This document shows positions 19,336 to 28,697 of a stretch of DNA of 64,000 nucleotides, piece by piece. The notes below the pieces were generated by a model. It saw only the letters and a list, made by a program, of their open reading frames with translations, did not search any database and was not told where the DNA came from. Where the stretch lies: contig CAIWTU010000045.1 of NCBI GenBank assembly GCA_903915655.1, forward strand, positions 1 to 64,000. Reading direction: 5' to 3'. The stretch's first letter is position 1, and each line of letters begins with the position of its first letter. Source of the stretch: an uncultured Geobacter sp. (lineage in GTDB: Bacteria; Desulfobacterota; Desulfuromonadia; Geobacterales; Geobacteraceae). A program made the position numbers and the translations under genes.

Positions 19336-20424
19336 ATGACACGACCCTACGATCATGGCGGTAATATCTTTGCGGTAGCCCGTTCTCTCGGCGTGTCGCC
19401 GGAAGAGATCCTCGATTTTTCCGCGAGCATAAATCCGCTCGGATATGCGCCGGGGGTGAAGGAGGCTCTCTTTGCCTCTTTTGATCGGATAGTGCATTAT
19501 CCGGATAGCGATGCCGGGGGGCTCAGGCGGTCATTGGCAGAGTACCACTCTCTGGAGGCCGGGAACATAGCCGTTGCAAACGGCTCTACCGAGCTGATTT
19601 ATCTCGTTCCGCGGCTGCTGAAAAATGCCAGGGGCCTGATTATCGGTCCCGCCTTCTCCGAATATGCGAAAGCCATGGCCCTTGCGGGGATGGAGTACAG
19701 TTTTTTTCTCCTCAATCCGGGTGAGGATTTCGCCCTCTCCCTTGAGGCCCTCGACGAACGACTGGCTCAGGGGATCGGGATACTCTTCCTCTGCAATCCC
19801 GGCAATCCGACCGGCAAGCTGCTGCCGCTTTCTGAAGTGGAGAAGATCCTCGCCCTCTGCCACTCCCGGGGAGTTTTCGCTGTGCTGGATGAGGCGTTTA
19901 TCGATTTCTGCGAGGCCGAGTCGGCGAAAAAACTGGTTCCGTACAATAACGGTACTCTTCTCCTCCGCTCCATGACCAAGTTCTTCGCCATTCCCGGCTT
20001 GCGCCTCGGTTATGCCATAGCCTCGCAGGAAGTGATCGCACGGCTGGAGACGCTGAGCCCCCCCTGGAGTGTCAATACCCTTGCCCAACTCGCGGGGATT
20101 GCATCATTGGCGGATGCCCCCTATATCCGGCGGACAGTTGACTACGTCGTGTCCGAGAGCTCTTTTCTCGCTGCGGAACTGGCCGCCATTCCAGGCCTGT
20201 TGCCGCACCCATCTGCGGCTAATTATCTGCTGGTCGAGGTAAAGAAAGGGCCCCCTGCCGGAATATTGCGGGATCTTCTCCTCGAAAAGCGGATACTGAT
20301 AAGGAGCTGTGCAAATTTTGCGGGGTTGGATGACAGCTCCTTCCGTGTTGCAGTGCGGACCAGGGGGGAGAATGAAATCCTCCTCTCGGCGCTGCGCGAA
20401 ATTTTTGTCAAAAAAAACGGCTGA
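19336..20424 (+). CDS. cobD: CobD-like threonine-phosphate decarboxylase
   Basis: PLP enzyme of the HisC-like subgroup. It opens with the CobD signature HGGNIFAVARSLG and LDFSASINPLG, has NPGNPTG and the PLP lysine in RSMTKFFAIPGLRLGY. CobD makes (R)-1-amino-2-propanol phosphate for the lower-ligand arm of cobalamin. No other cobalamin-synthesis genes are adjacent here, so a histidinol-phosphate aminotransferase role is not excluded, but the N-terminal signature favours CobD. The ribosome binding site is weak. Confidence 0.8.
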   Translation: MTRPYDHGGNIFAVARSLGVSPEEILDFSASINPLGYAPGVKEALFASFDRIVHYPDSDAGGLRRSLAEYHSLEAGNIAVANGSTELIYLVPRLLKNARGLIIGPAFSEYAKAMALAGMEYSFFLLNPGEDFALSLEALDERLAQGIGILFLCNPGNPTGKLLPLSEVEKILALCHSRGVFAVLDEAFIDFCEAESAKKLVPYNNGTLLLRSMTKFFAIPGLRLGYAIASQEVIARLETLSPPWSVNTLAQLAGIASLADAPYIRRTVDYVVSESSFLAAELAAIPGLLPHPSAANYLLVEVKKGPPAGILRDLLLEKRILIRSCANFAGLDDSSFRVAVRTRGENEILLSALREIFVKKNG

Positions 20425-20566
20425 CCGGTTTCAGTCCAACCTCTCTCATCCCCCCCCCTTCCGAGCAGGCTACGGAGCCCGCAGGCTTCCGTTTGCGGCT
20501 GTTTCCCTCATCGTGACCCTTTTATGGAGGTTACGGATGGAAACTGCTCAGCATATTTGTCTTGCA

Positions 20567-20594
20567 GTCGTTATATAATAAATTATATTATACA
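20567..20594. promoter_or_regulatory. ModE-like operator candidate upstream of the diheme gene
   Basis: The left half GTCGTTATATA fits the ModE half-site (ATCGnTATATA as I remember it) at 9 of 10 fixed positions. A six-base spacer follows, then TATATTATACA, a weaker right half. It lies about 200 bases upstream of the diheme gene. Confidence 0.4.
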
Positions 20595-20603
20595 ATTACA
20601 TTC

Positions 20604-20628
20604 TGTCACAATATCGCATGGCGTGACA
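20604..20628. promoter_or_regulatory. Inverted repeat TGTCAC-N13-GTGACA
   Basis: A perfect six-base dyad with a 13-base spacer directly downstream of the ModE-like sequence. Possibly an operator for a dimeric regulator. The protein is unknown. Confidence 0.35.
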
Positions 20629-20657
20629 AAATTGAAATAAAAATATTTTGCATCTAT

Positions 20658-20755
20658 GAGGTTCTCGCAAAACTCCAAAAATGTCAAAAAACGTCCCATC
20701 CCACCCTGCGGCGCAGGGTCAGGTCGCTGGGGGGTGGCGCTTTTGCAAGAGGCTC
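20658..20755. repeat. Palindromic dispersed repeat, copy A
   Basis: The ends are imperfect inverted copies (GAGGTTCTCGCAAAA on the left, TTTTGCAAGAGGCTC on the right), with an inner CCCATCCCACC / GGGGGGTGG stem. The left end (GCAAAACTCCAAAAAT) recurs at 63241-63270 in the opposite orientation. Looks like a small MITE-like or REP-type element. Confidence 0.5.
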
Positions 20756-20789
20756 ATCTTGTTTTAAATAAACCAACTGGAGGGGTTTG

Positions 20790-22445
20790 ATGAAAAGGCT
20801 AGATCTCTTAATGGCAACTGCGGTTTTTATCACTATTGTGGCATTTGGTTTGGTTGCTTCGGCGGCTTACGAGCATGCAGGTGCTGACGCCAAGGATGCG
20901 CAGAATTTCCTCAATGTTTATCCCAAAATGAAAGGTACGAAACTTGACCACTGCGCATTATGCCATAGCGGTGGTTCGGTCACCAGCTCCAGAGGCGCAA
21001 AGGTTTCGACTACAAAGTATGGCAGTTGCCAGTGGTGTCACTATAAGTATGGTTATAACACCCCGCATGGTGATATTGCGGCCACATTGAATCCGTACGG
21101 CAGGGACTATCTTGCCCGCGGCCGTAATGAGTCCGCCCTGAGGGGTATAGCGGAAAAAGATTCCGATGGAGACCGCTTCACCAATATTGCTGAAATCAAT
21201 GCGGTACGTTACCCCGGTGATCGAGATGATGATCCATCTAAAGTGGTTGCCCCTTTTCGCATCTACACAAAGTCACAGTTGCAGGCAATGCCGCAGCACA
21301 AACAGTTTATGCTTATGAATACAAACAAATCCGGCGATTACTATGCCGAATACTCCGGTGTCAAAATGTCGGATCTGCTGAAAGGGGCCAGGATAGCGGC
21401 CAATGCGACCAAGATAACCGTCTATGCCCCGGACGGCTACTCCCAGGAGCATCCAATTGAAGACAGCAGCTCAAATTCCGGTTCTTCCTATGTCCCCTAT
21501 GTAAACGGAGCTTATCCTGTCGCGACCTATTACTATAATAAAGAGGCAGACAGGGCAATAAATACGAAGTACGGCTGGTGCGATTACAGTTCCCCCGGAA
21601 ACGCCGGGCGTAAGCATGGCGACTCGATCAGTGTCGATGGGGGACTCTGGCTCATTCTTGCCCTTCAGGCGGACGGCAAGGAACTCCTTCCCGCCAAGCT
21701 CGGCTCTGACAACAAGCTGTTAGTTCGCGGCGAAGGGCCGTTTCGCGTGGTTGCCCCGCAGAAATTCGTGAACGCTCCCGACCAGGTCTCTACTCCCGGC
21801 GCCAATCAAAATGTAATATGGCCATATGTCGCCGACTGGGACCATAATGCAGGGCCTTCCTCGAAGTCGGCGACCATCATCAAGGTGGAGCCGCTTCCGG
21901 CCGGAACCACGGACATAAATGTCCTTGAGGCCGGCTGGAAATATATTGACCAGGAGAAGATCGTGATTTATGGCGCTTTGGAGCAGATGGCACCCCTCTC
22001 CCCCGAGAACGGCGCCACGAACGTCAAAAGGGCGTTTGGCAAAGTAACTCTGACATGGAAAAAGAGTCTAGGGGCGGATTCGGAAAAAGATTTAACCTAT
22101 ACCGTCGAGATTAAAGATGCCGGAACCGACAGATGGAAGGTTGCGTCCGTTGCCAAACCGGAAAATCGATTTCTTGACGGTACCGGCAGGTTACTCTGCT
22201 TCGGTATTTTCGGAATGATTGCGGCGGCTGTGCCGAGAAGGAGCAGAAAAAGGACGGTTGTAATTCTGCTGATAGCAGTTACCGGGGCGATTATCTCCTT
22301 CTCTGGCGGGAGCAGTGCCGCATCGACAACCTTGAGCAGGAGTCTGGATGTTGCCGCCAATACGACCTATTCATGGAGAGTAACCGCGGATGGGCCCGCT
22401 TCGCACGATGTGACCCCAGTTTATACCTTTACAACCGGAGAGTAG
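20790..22445 (+). CDS. GEGP-motif diheme c-type cytochrome with internal hydrophobic hairpin
   Basis: Secreted 551-residue protein. It has a signal peptide (1 to about 26), two heme-binding motifs CALCH (55-59) and CQWCH (80-84), a calcium-loop-like DSDGDRFTN (125-133), and a central domain containing VYAPDGYSQ and VRGEGPFRVVAP (GEGP at 314-317) that recalls the molybdopterin-binding sulfite-oxidase fold. A C-terminal fibronectin-like domain is interrupted by two hydrophobic stretches (467-480 and 490-505) around a basic loop PRRSRKR. ATG 20790 follows GGAGG. It sits upstream of the TonB receptor and exbBD-tonB genes and behind a ModE-like site, so a role in metal or cofactor handling at the envelope is plausible. 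Function is not established. Confidence 0.75.
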   Translation: MKRLDLLMATAVFITIVAFGLVASAAYEHAGADAKDAQNFLNVYPKMKGTKLDHCALCHSGGSVTSSRGAKVSTTKYGSCQWCHYKYGYNTPHGDIAATLNPYGRDYLARGRNESALRGIAEKDSDGDRFTNIAEINAVRYPGDRDDDPSKVVAPFRIYTKSQLQAMPQHKQFMLMNTNKSGDYYAEYSGVKMSDLLKGARIAANATKITVYAPDGYSQEHPIEDSSSNSGSSYVPYVNGAYPVATYYYNKEADRAINTKYGWCDYSSPGNAGRKHGDSISVDGGLWLILALQADGKELLPAKLGSDNKLLVRGEGPFRVVAPQKFVNAPDQVSTPGANQNVIWPYVADWDHNAGPSSKSATIIKVEPLPAGTTDINVLEAGWKYIDQEKIVIYGALEQMAPLSPENGATNVKRAFGKVTLTWKKSLGADSEKDLTYTVEIKDAGTDRWKVASVAKPENRFLDGTGRLLCFGIFGMIAAAVPRRSRKRTVVILLIAVTGAIISFSGGSSAASTTLSRSLDVAANTTYSWRVTADGPASHDVTPVYTFTTGE

Positions 22446-22556
22446 TCGCCTTGCCGGAGTGAGGTGCCAGTGGCCAGAGAAAAGGGGACAGACCTTCTTT
22501 AATTAATTGTATATAATTTTACGCGGCTGCCTCCAGGCGGTTAAATATCCCTTGCG

Positions 22557-22584
22557 TTCGCAATATAAACTGGTATATAACAAA
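22557..22584. promoter_or_regulatory. ModE-like operator upstream of the first TonB receptor
   Basis: TTCGCAATATA, a six-base spacer, then TATATAACAAA: each half agrees with the remembered ModE half-site at 8 of 10 fixed positions. Located 84 bases upstream of the receptor ATG, in a 220-base intergenic region otherwise free of genes. Confidence 0.55.
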
Positions 22585-22667
22585 AAAACCGTTTTATCGC
22601 AGGCATCGGTGGTTTGCAACTGCTTGTTCTGTTTTTATAATAATGAAGTCAAAGGAGGAGGTCACGT

Positions 22668-24731
22668 ATGAGAGCTTTACGAACAGTTTTGTTGTTTGCG
22701 CTTGTTTTCTTGCTCTGCTTTTCTTTCGCAGGCGCAGAGGAGAAAAAAGGAGAGTCCGGTTATGAGGCCTATTCACTCGGAGAAATTTATGTTACAGGTG
22801 AAAAAACCCCTGTAACCCAACAGACGACAATCTCGAACACCATTACCGCCGAGGACATAAAGGCAACCAACAGTCGCACCGTTTCGGAAGCCTTGAGCTT
22901 TGCCCCTGGGATAAGTGTCACCACCGGGACCAAAAATGAGCCGAACATTTCCATTCACGGTTTTTTTGATCAAAGCAGAATCCTGGTGCTTATTGACGGT
23001 GTCCCTTACTATGAAACCAAATACGGGAAGCTCGACCTGAGTCAGTTTACAACCGACAATGTGGCGAAGATCGAGGTAACCAAGGGGGCGGCATCGGTTC
23101 TGTACGGCGCAAACGCCGAGGGTGGCGTTATCAATATCATAACCAAGCAGGCCAGCGGGAAGCCGTTCTTTTCGGTAAACCTGGAGGGTGGCGATGTCGA
23201 TTACTTCAAAGCATCCGTTTCGCACGGGATGAAAAAGGGGATATTCAACTACTGGCTCAACTATGATCATCAGCAGGCTCACGGATGGAATATGTCCAAT
23301 GGCTATACCCCCGTTCTTGCGACCATCACACCATCAGGCTTCAAACCTGCTCGTCCCGCATACAAAGCGGTGACAGAATCGGGCGGCACCCGGAAGCAGT
23401 CCGATTACGCTACGGACAGCTTCTGGGCCAAGTTCGGCATCGAACCGACAGCCGGCTCAGAGTACTTCCTCAATTTCCACTACGTCGACAAGGAAAAGGG
23501 GAATCCGCCATCTACCAGAGCCGTAAGAGTCATGCCCACTTTTTCCAATTTTTTCCGCTACAGTCAGTACAAGGACTGGGGTATTGACCTGAGTGGAAAT
23601 CAGAAAATAAATGACAAGTTGACCTTTACCAGCAAGGTTTTCTACCACAACCATGTTGACTCTCTCGATTCATATTCCAATGAGAACTTCAACTCTATTA
23701 TTGCCAGAAGCAATTATCGTGACTATATGGTGGGTGGGTCCCTCATAACCCAGTACCAGCTGAACCAGTGGAACACCATGAGGCTTGCCTTCAACTACAG
23801 GGGTGATTCCCATCGGCAGCGCGACCTTGAGACTTCGCCGTTTTTGGACTTCTTTGCCCTGACCGGCTCAGTCGGGCTTGAGGATGAAATTAACATCTCG
23901 AAAAATTTCTCGCTTGTCGTAGGCGCAAGTTACGACTGGTTCGGGGTGACGGAGGCCAACAAGGCCGGCACCACCGCCAGCTCTGTAGTCCGGATAGATG
24001 GAGGACCATCCAAAGACAGCTTTAATCCGATGGGAGGGGTCACCTATACACTCTCCGACAGCACAAAGCTGTTTGCCTCGATTGCGCAAAAGAGCCGTTT
24101 CCCGACGCTCGACCAGTTGTTCAGCAGCTCGAGTGGAAACAACACGCTGAAACCGGAAATTGCTCTGAACTCCACGATCGGGGTATCACGCGCCATCTCC
24201 AAGTACATGTGGGGGGAGCTCTCTTTCTTCTCCCATGATATAACCGACTTTATGAGCCGCCCCGACAGGAATAGCGCGTACGTTAACATCGGCCAGGTCA
24301 TGATTTACGGGATCGAGTTGAATACCGAGTTCTACCCGGTTCAGGATCTGATCCTGAAGGTGGCGTACAACTACAACCATGCTGCGGATAAGAGCAAGAA
24401 CAGGGTAACCGATATGGTTTTGTATGTCCCCGAGTATAAATTTGATCTCGGGGCCAGCTATACCGTTCCTTACGCGAAAACCCGCCTCGATCTCAACGGC
24501 ATCGTGCTTGGCAAGACCTACACCCAACTGCCGTCACCCTCCGCCCTGACTACGGCTGCAGTCGCCAATAGTGGCTATTTTACAATGAATGCGCGCGTGT
24601 CGCAAAAATTTCTGAAGAATTTTGAGGCGTATATAGCCTTGAACAATATTTTAGACAAAAACTACGAACCCGAAATCGGATATCCGGCACAGGGAAGAAA
24701 TATCTTCGGCGGGATAACGGCTAAGTTCTGA
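22668..24731 (+). CDS. TonB-dependent outer-membrane receptor 1
   Basis: A 687-residue active-transport porin. It has a signal peptide (about 1-23, ending in FAGAEE), a TonB-box-like YSLGEIYVTGE, a plug domain (about 50-160; LIDGVPYYETKYG, VLYGANAEGGVINIIT) and a 22-strand barrel ending in ITAKF with a terminal phenylalanine. AAAGGAGG precedes the ATG. It heads the exbB-exbD-tonB group, which probably energises it. Substrate unknown. The ModE-like box in front points to molybdate, tungstate or a chelate of them rather than a siderophore or B12, by inference only. Confidence 0.9.
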   Translation: MRALRTVLLFALVFLLCFSFAGAEEKKGESGYEAYSLGEIYVTGEKTPVTQQTTISNTITAEDIKATNSRTVSEALSFAPGISVTTGTKNEPNISIHGFFDQSRILVLIDGVPYYETKYGKLDLSQFTTDNVAKIEVTKGAASVLYGANAEGGVINIITKQASGKPFFSVNLEGGDVDYFKASVSHGMKKGIFNYWLNYDHQQAHGWNMSNGYTPVLATITPSGFKPARPAYKAVTESGGTRKQSDYATDSFWAKFGIEPTAGSEYFLNFHYVDKEKGNPPSTRAVRVMPTFSNFFRYSQYKDWGIDLSGNQKINDKLTFTSKVFYHNHVDSLDSYSNENFNSIIARSNYRDYMVGGSLITQYQLNQWNTMRLAFNYRGDSHRQRDLETSPFLDFFALTGSVGLEDEINISKNFSLVVGASYDWFGVTEANKAGTTASSVVRIDGGPSKDSFNPMGGVTYTLSDSTKLFASIAQKSRFPTLDQLFSSSSGNNTLKPEIALNSTIGVSRAISKYMWGELSFFSHDITDFMSRPDRNSAYVNIGQVMIYGIELNTEFYPVQDLILKVAYNYNHAADKSKNRVTDMVLYVPEYKFDLGASYTVPYAKTRLDLNGIVLGKTYTQLPSPSALTTAAVANSGYFTMNARVSQKFLKNFEAYIALNNILDKNYEPEIGYPAQGRNIFGGITAKF

Positions 24732-24744
24732 TAATCATCTCTAT

Positions 24745-25336
24745 TTGAACGAGGGTATTTTCTTGGGTTTTCCCGTTTCTTCCATGCAATGGTACTATCT
24801 GGCTGCCGGCTGCTACGCCGGCAGCCTCTTCTCCTTTCTATTGAAGCGTGAAAGCTGCTCGCTGGCGCTTTTGATTACCGCTTTTACGTTCAATACCATC
24901 TGTCTCTTGATTCGCGGCTCGCTTTTCGGTATTTTTCTGCCGGGGAACATGGTCATGGAGATATACTTCCTCCCCTGGTGCCTTGCCCTGCTCCTGCTCG
25001 GGATCTGGCATCATGCAAAGGCATCGCGTTGGGCACTGTCGGCATTGGTTCCACTCTGCCTCTTTACGCTACCCGCGCTTGTTTTCCCTGTTTTGTCCTA
25101 TCCACCGTCACCAATGACCGCAACCATCTTCTCCCCCCTCTTTTTCGTCTTCGAGGTGTCGGCTTATGCGATGTTTATCGCGGGGGGATGGTTTGCGCTG
25201 CTCTACCTAACAAGAAAAATTTTTGTTCATCAAGAGGGACCCGGGGTTGATTCTGATTCTGCTGGGGAATCTCCTCCTCTGCATTCTCATGCTCTGGTAT
25301 TTCCCGCGAATAATAAGGGAGCGTAACAGGAGATAG
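24745..25336 (+). CDS. CcsA-like membrane protein, apparently frameshifted
   Basis: Strongly hydrophobic protein with about six transmembrane segments, resembling the N-terminal half of CcsA/ResC-type cytochrome c assembly proteins but without the tryptophan-rich WGxxWxWDxxE heme-handling motif. The main frame runs to 25326, but after an AAAAATTTTT tract at 25215-25224 its sequence becomes unlike membrane protein. The +1 frame continues with a last helix (PGLILILLGNLLLCILML) and an Arg-rich end closing at 25336. A one-base error or real frameshift in that tract is likely. The start could be TTG 24745 or TTG 24763 (GAGGG upstream). Confidence 0.5.
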
Positions 25337-25459
25337 ATCTGAATCAGGTGGTATCGACCACCTTATTCGGGATAAAGACAATTACGGATCTTTTGCCTGA
25401 TTACTTTTCGGAGCGGGCGATCGAATCCTTATTGAACTCATTTGGGAGAGGAAAAAATA

Positions 25460-25894
25460 ATGGAATGGTTGAAAGAGGTCGTTGAATATGGTGTAATATG
25501 GGTTCTTGTTGCAATGAGCGTTCTGTCCGTCGGTATAGCGATTGAAAGAAACATGATCTACAAGAATTTGCAGCTGAATGACTTCCCGGACAAAAAATCG
25601 CTGGAACTTGAGCTGACTAAAAAACTTCACATCATAGCCACCATCGGTAGCAATGCCCCCTATCTCGGCCTCCTCGGCACTGTCCTCGGGATCATGCTTA
25701 CTTTTTATACCCTCGGCAGAGAAGGGTTTATGGATACCAACAAAATAATGATTGGCCTTGCCCTGGCCTTGAAAGCGACCGCCGTCGGGCTTGTCGTGGC
25801 AATACCGTCTATCGTGCTCTACAACCTGCTTCTAAGGCGAGCAAAAGTACTGATGCTGAAATGGGAGATCCGCAATGGAAGAAAAGGAATTTGA
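25460..25894 (+). CDS. exbB: ExbB/TolQ/MotA-family proton channel
   Basis: Inner-membrane subunit of the TonB motor. The 144-residue protein has an N-terminal helix ([17 protein letters not shown]) and the paired C-terminal helices of the family ([21 protein letters not shown] and [22 protein letters not shown]). ATG 25460 has GGGAGAGGA upstream, so the longer TTG start at 25442 is rejected. Shorter than E. coli ExbB. Overlaps exbD by 20 bases. Confidence 0.92.
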   Translation: MEWLKEVVEYGVIWVLVAMSVLSVGIAIERNMIYKNLQLNDFPDKKSLELELTKKLHIIATIGSNAPYLGLLGTVLGIMLTFYTLGREGFMDTNKIMIGLALALKATAVGLVVAIPSIVLYNLLLRRAKVLMLKWEIRNGRKGI

Positions 25895-26255
25895 TTATAT
25901 AAACGTAATTCCCTTTGTTGACATAATGCTGGTTCTTCTGACCATCGTCCTTACCACCTCGACCTTTATTGCAACCGGAAGTATCCATGTGAATCTTCCA
26001 ACTGCATCGCAAAACCGGGCAGAAACCCTGAAGACCAGAACTGTCGAGATAGACGGGAAGGGAACCGTCCATTTCAACGGGCAGGCGGTGACCCTTGCAG
26101 GCCTACGTGCCACGCTCACCCCCCTGGACAGAAATACCCCTTTCCTTATAAGGGCCGACCGGGATATCCAGCTTCAGATATTTGTAGATGTTCTGGACAT
26201 GGTGAAAAACCTAGGTTTCAAACTGGTAAGCCTGCAGACCGAGATAAAGCGATGA
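25875..26255 (+). CDS. exbD: ExbD/TolR-family biopolymer transport protein
   Basis: The 126-residue protein has one transmembrane helix carrying the proton-conducting Asp in [17 protein letters not shown], then a periplasmic domain ([20 protein letters not shown]). The start lies inside the exbB end with GGGAG upstream, and the stop overlaps the tonB ATG (ATGA), so exbB-exbD-tonB is tightly coupled. Confidence 0.93.
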   Translation: MEEKEFDYINVIPFVDIMLVLLTIVLTTSTFIATGSIHVNLPTASQNRAETLKTRTVEIDGKGTVHFNGQAVTLAGLRATLTPLDRNTPFLIRADRDIQLQIFVDVLDMVKNLGFKLVSLQTEIKR

Positions 26256-26965
26256 ATTGCCAGGTCAGGTCTTTACTCATATCCTTTCTGCTTCATTCAG
26301 GGCTGATTTTATTTGCGATTACCCTTACCAGTTCCTTCGCCCAACTCTCCAGGCCGGTGGTTGTTGACTTCTCAATCATGGCTTCCGCGACGCCCGACCC
26401 GCAACCGGAGAAGACGACGAAAAATACCAGGCAGGAAATCCAGACTCCGAAACAGAGGGTGGATCGAGAAAAAGTTTCAGAAAAACCAGAAAGAGCGAAG
26501 GTCCAGGCGGTCGCACCGACCTCTCCTCTTCCCGCGACCGAAGCAGCGGGGCCGGTTTCCGTAAGCGCTCCGATCCGGCAGACAACAAGCGTTGCCCGGC
26601 CGGAAGCGGGGAAGGGGGGTGCTTCCTCGGAACAGGGGAGGGTCACTTCGGGAGGGGGAACAGCTGGCGCCGTTGAGCAGATGAAAAGCCGGTACCTCAG
26701 GCAGCACTTCGACTACATAAAAGAACTTGTACAGAAGAATATCACCTATCCGGCTAAGGCGCGAAGAATGGGGTTGACAGGCAGGGTTGTCGTCTCCTTT
26801 ACCGTCCTGGAAAATGGCCACGTCGCAAATGTGAGGATTCTTGACAGCTCGGGCCATGATCTCCTCGACAATAACGTGCTGGAAACCGTCAGAGCGGTTG
26901 AGCCGTTTCCCAAACCGCCGGTCAGCGCCGAACTGCGGATTCCCATTTTCTACAGGATTAATTGA
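26252..26965 (+). CDS. tonB: Energy transducer TonB
   Basis: A 237-residue protein with an N-terminal membrane anchor (SLLISFLLHSGLILFAITL), a long Pro/Lys/Glu-rich periplasmic spacer (about 45-145) and a C-terminal TonB domain (YPAKARRMGLTGRVVVSFTV then PFPKPPV). It links the ExbB/ExbD motor to the two TonB-dependent receptors in this window. Last gene of the cluster; convergent with the deaminase gene. Confidence 0.92.
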   Translation: MNCQVRSLLISFLLHSGLILFAITLTSSFAQLSRPVVVDFSIMASATPDPQPEKTTKNTRQEIQTPKQRVDREKVSEKPERAKVQAVAPTSPLPATEAAGPVSVSAPIRQTTSVARPEAGKGGASSEQGRVTSGGGTAGAVEQMKSRYLRQHFDYIKELVQKNITYPAKARRMGLTGRVVVSFTVLENGHVANVRILDSSGHDLLDNNVLETVRAVEPFPKPPVSAELRIPIFYRIN

Positions 26966-27105
26966 CGGTCTTCACGCCTCGACCCTGACGGGTGAACCGC
27001 CGGTTGGCTCCAGGTTTGAGGCAAAAAGAGAGGCAGTTGCCGTTATAGATCACCCCCCGCATCATTTTTATTCATGGTATTTCCCCTTCGTTCGATGATC
27101 AGAGC

Positions 27106-27819
27106 CTAATGATTATGGTCTACCGCCATGTACATGGGGCGAAAAAGCCTTGCCGCAAGCGCTCTCAACTCCGGGGAGCAGCGGGCGGGCTTGATGACCA
27201 TTCCCTCCCCCATTCGCTTCCAGGAAGGGGGGAGGTTGTCAAACCTTTGGGCCATCCCCCCCTCTTCGTCGGTTGCGGCATAGTAGACTTCCTTTACCCC
27301 GGAATTGATGATCCTGGTGATACACATCGGGCAGGGTTCGAGGGATGTGTAGAGGACGATCCCTTTCATGTTGCGCGGATTGCGGAACGTCGGGTTGTTC
27401 GGGTCACTCGATCTGGTCAGCTTCATTTTCTCTTCATAGCGGTCCAGGAGGTCCATCTCGGCATGAAGGTCACTGCGGAAGTAGGGGACATACTGGCGGT
27501 TATGGGCCTGTTCAATTACCTCCCCTGTTGATTTCCGGACCAGGCAGGCGCCTATTCCGCCGTTACGCTCCTTTGCACCTTTGAGCCCCTCCCTTACAGT
27601 GACCAGAATGGCTTGTTCATCCGGATAACGCGGGTCGGAAAGATGGGCGCTTAGTTCTCTTTCTATCGCGTCGAGTTCGCCTGGACGGAGAGGCGGCAGG
27701 CTGCTGCCGATGGCGGGGGGGTGGCTGCAGCCGGCAAGGGATAGGAAAAGCAGACAGAAGCAGAGGGCTTTCTTCAGGAGTGCAGCTGGACGATACTTCA
27801 GACAGCGGGAGTTGCGCAT
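27106..27819 (-). CDS. Secreted lipoprotein of the cytidine/deoxycytidylate deaminase family
   Basis: A 237-residue protein with a lipoprotein signal peptide (LSLAGC, lipidated C31) followed by a deaminase domain with the zinc motif H119-A-E121 and PCPMC (C163, C166). Such enzymes are normally cytoplasmic, so a lipid-anchored periplasmic form is unusual. A PCPMC motif is common to guanine, cytosine and tRNA adenosine deaminases. The start chosen, ATG 27819, has AGGAG upstream and removes a polar N-terminal extension. It stands alone between tonB and the ABC importer. Substrate unknown. Confidence 0.8.
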   Translation of the reverse strand: MRNSRCLKYRPAALLKKALCFCLLFLSLAGCSHPPAIGSSLPPLRPGELDAIERELSAHLSDPRYPDEQAILVTVREGLKGAKERNGGIGACLVRKSTGEVIEQAHNRQYVPYFRSDLHAEMDLLDRYEEKMKLTRSSDPNNPTFRNPRNMKGIVLYTSLEPCPMCITRIINSGVKEVYYAATDEEGGMAQRFDNLPPSWKRMGEGMVIKPARCSPELRALAARLFRPMYMAVDHNH

Positions 27820-27905
27820 TTCATGGTCTCCTCTTCTATTCGGATCAATTCGTCCCTTCATCGGCGTTTTTCATGGGAATCTTCGTCTTCTGAGCGTTTC
27901 CCCTC

Positions 27906-28694
27906 CTACAGGGAAGGGAAACAGGCCTTCCTGTTGATACCTTCACCTACCTGGATCACCTTGACATCCACCCCATAGGCGTCCCTCATGTTGAAATCGG
28001 TGATGACCTCTTCCGGTGGCCCCTTCTGCGCAAAGCTCCTCTTGTTCATGATGGCAACTTCAGTAGCGGCTATAAAGGCGTGGTCAGGGAAATGGGTTGC
28101 CATAACTATCCCCATCCCTCCTTCCGCAAGGCCCTTCACCACCCTCAGTATTCTCACCTGGTTCCCCAGGTCGAGATGCGATGTCGGTTCGTCAAGGACC
28201 ATTACCCTCGGTTCCTGGGCAAGTGCCCGAGCGATCAGGGTGAGCTGCCATTCCCCGCCGCTCAGCATGGTGCAGGGGCGCTCTTCGAGTGAAAGTATGC
28301 CGACCGTCTCCATTGCGGCGCAGGCAATTCTACGATCTTTTTTGGCGGGGGATGAAAAAACATTGAGGTGCGGCGCCCTCCCCATGACCACGATGTCCCG
28401 GACCTGGAATGGAAAAGATGGCACCTGGTTCTGCGGCACATAACCGATCCCCTTGGAGACGTCGGAGGTTTTCATGGAGGATATCTCCCGCCCGTCGAGT
28501 CGGATAGTGCCGCGCCAACCCTGAAAAACATTGCACACACACTTGAGGAGGGTCGTCTTGCCCGTGCCGTTGGGACCCAAAATGCAGAAGATATCACCCC
28601 GTCGGATGGAAAAGGAGACGTCGCGAAAAACGGAGTGCGCCGGATCATTGGTGTAGCTGAAGGCAAGGTCCTGTACATCTACAAGTGGGATCAT
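27906..28694 (-). CDS. ABC importer ATPase (BtuD/FecE/MolC type)
   Basis: The 262-residue nucleotide-binding subunit of a type II importer. Walker A GPNGTGKT (40-47), signature LSGGEWQL and Walker B VMVLDEPTSHLD are intact. It starts three bases after the permease stop. The subfamily transports vitamin B12, heme, ferric chelates or, in MolBCA, molybdate/tungstate. The nearby ModE-like site favours the last. Confidence 0.93.
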   Translation of the reverse strand: MIPLVDVQDLAFSYTNDPAHSVFRDVSFSIRRGDIFCILGPNGTGKTTLLKCVCNVFQGWRGTIRLDGREISSMKTSDVSKGIGYVPQNQVPSFPFQVRDIVVMGRAPHLNVFSSPAKKDRRIACAAMETVGILSLEERPCTMLSGGEWQLTLIARALAQEPRVMVLDEPTSHLDLGNQVRILRVVKGLAEGGMGIVMATHFPDHAFIAATEVAIMNKRSFAQKGPPEEVITDFNMRDAYGVDVKVIQVGEGINRKACFPSL

Positions 28695-28697
28695 TTC

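Noticed and set aside
22480-22520. AAAGGGGACAGACC-type sequence as a mobile-element remnant
   Set aside because: Too short to support; only a resemblance to sequences often seen near RAYT elements.
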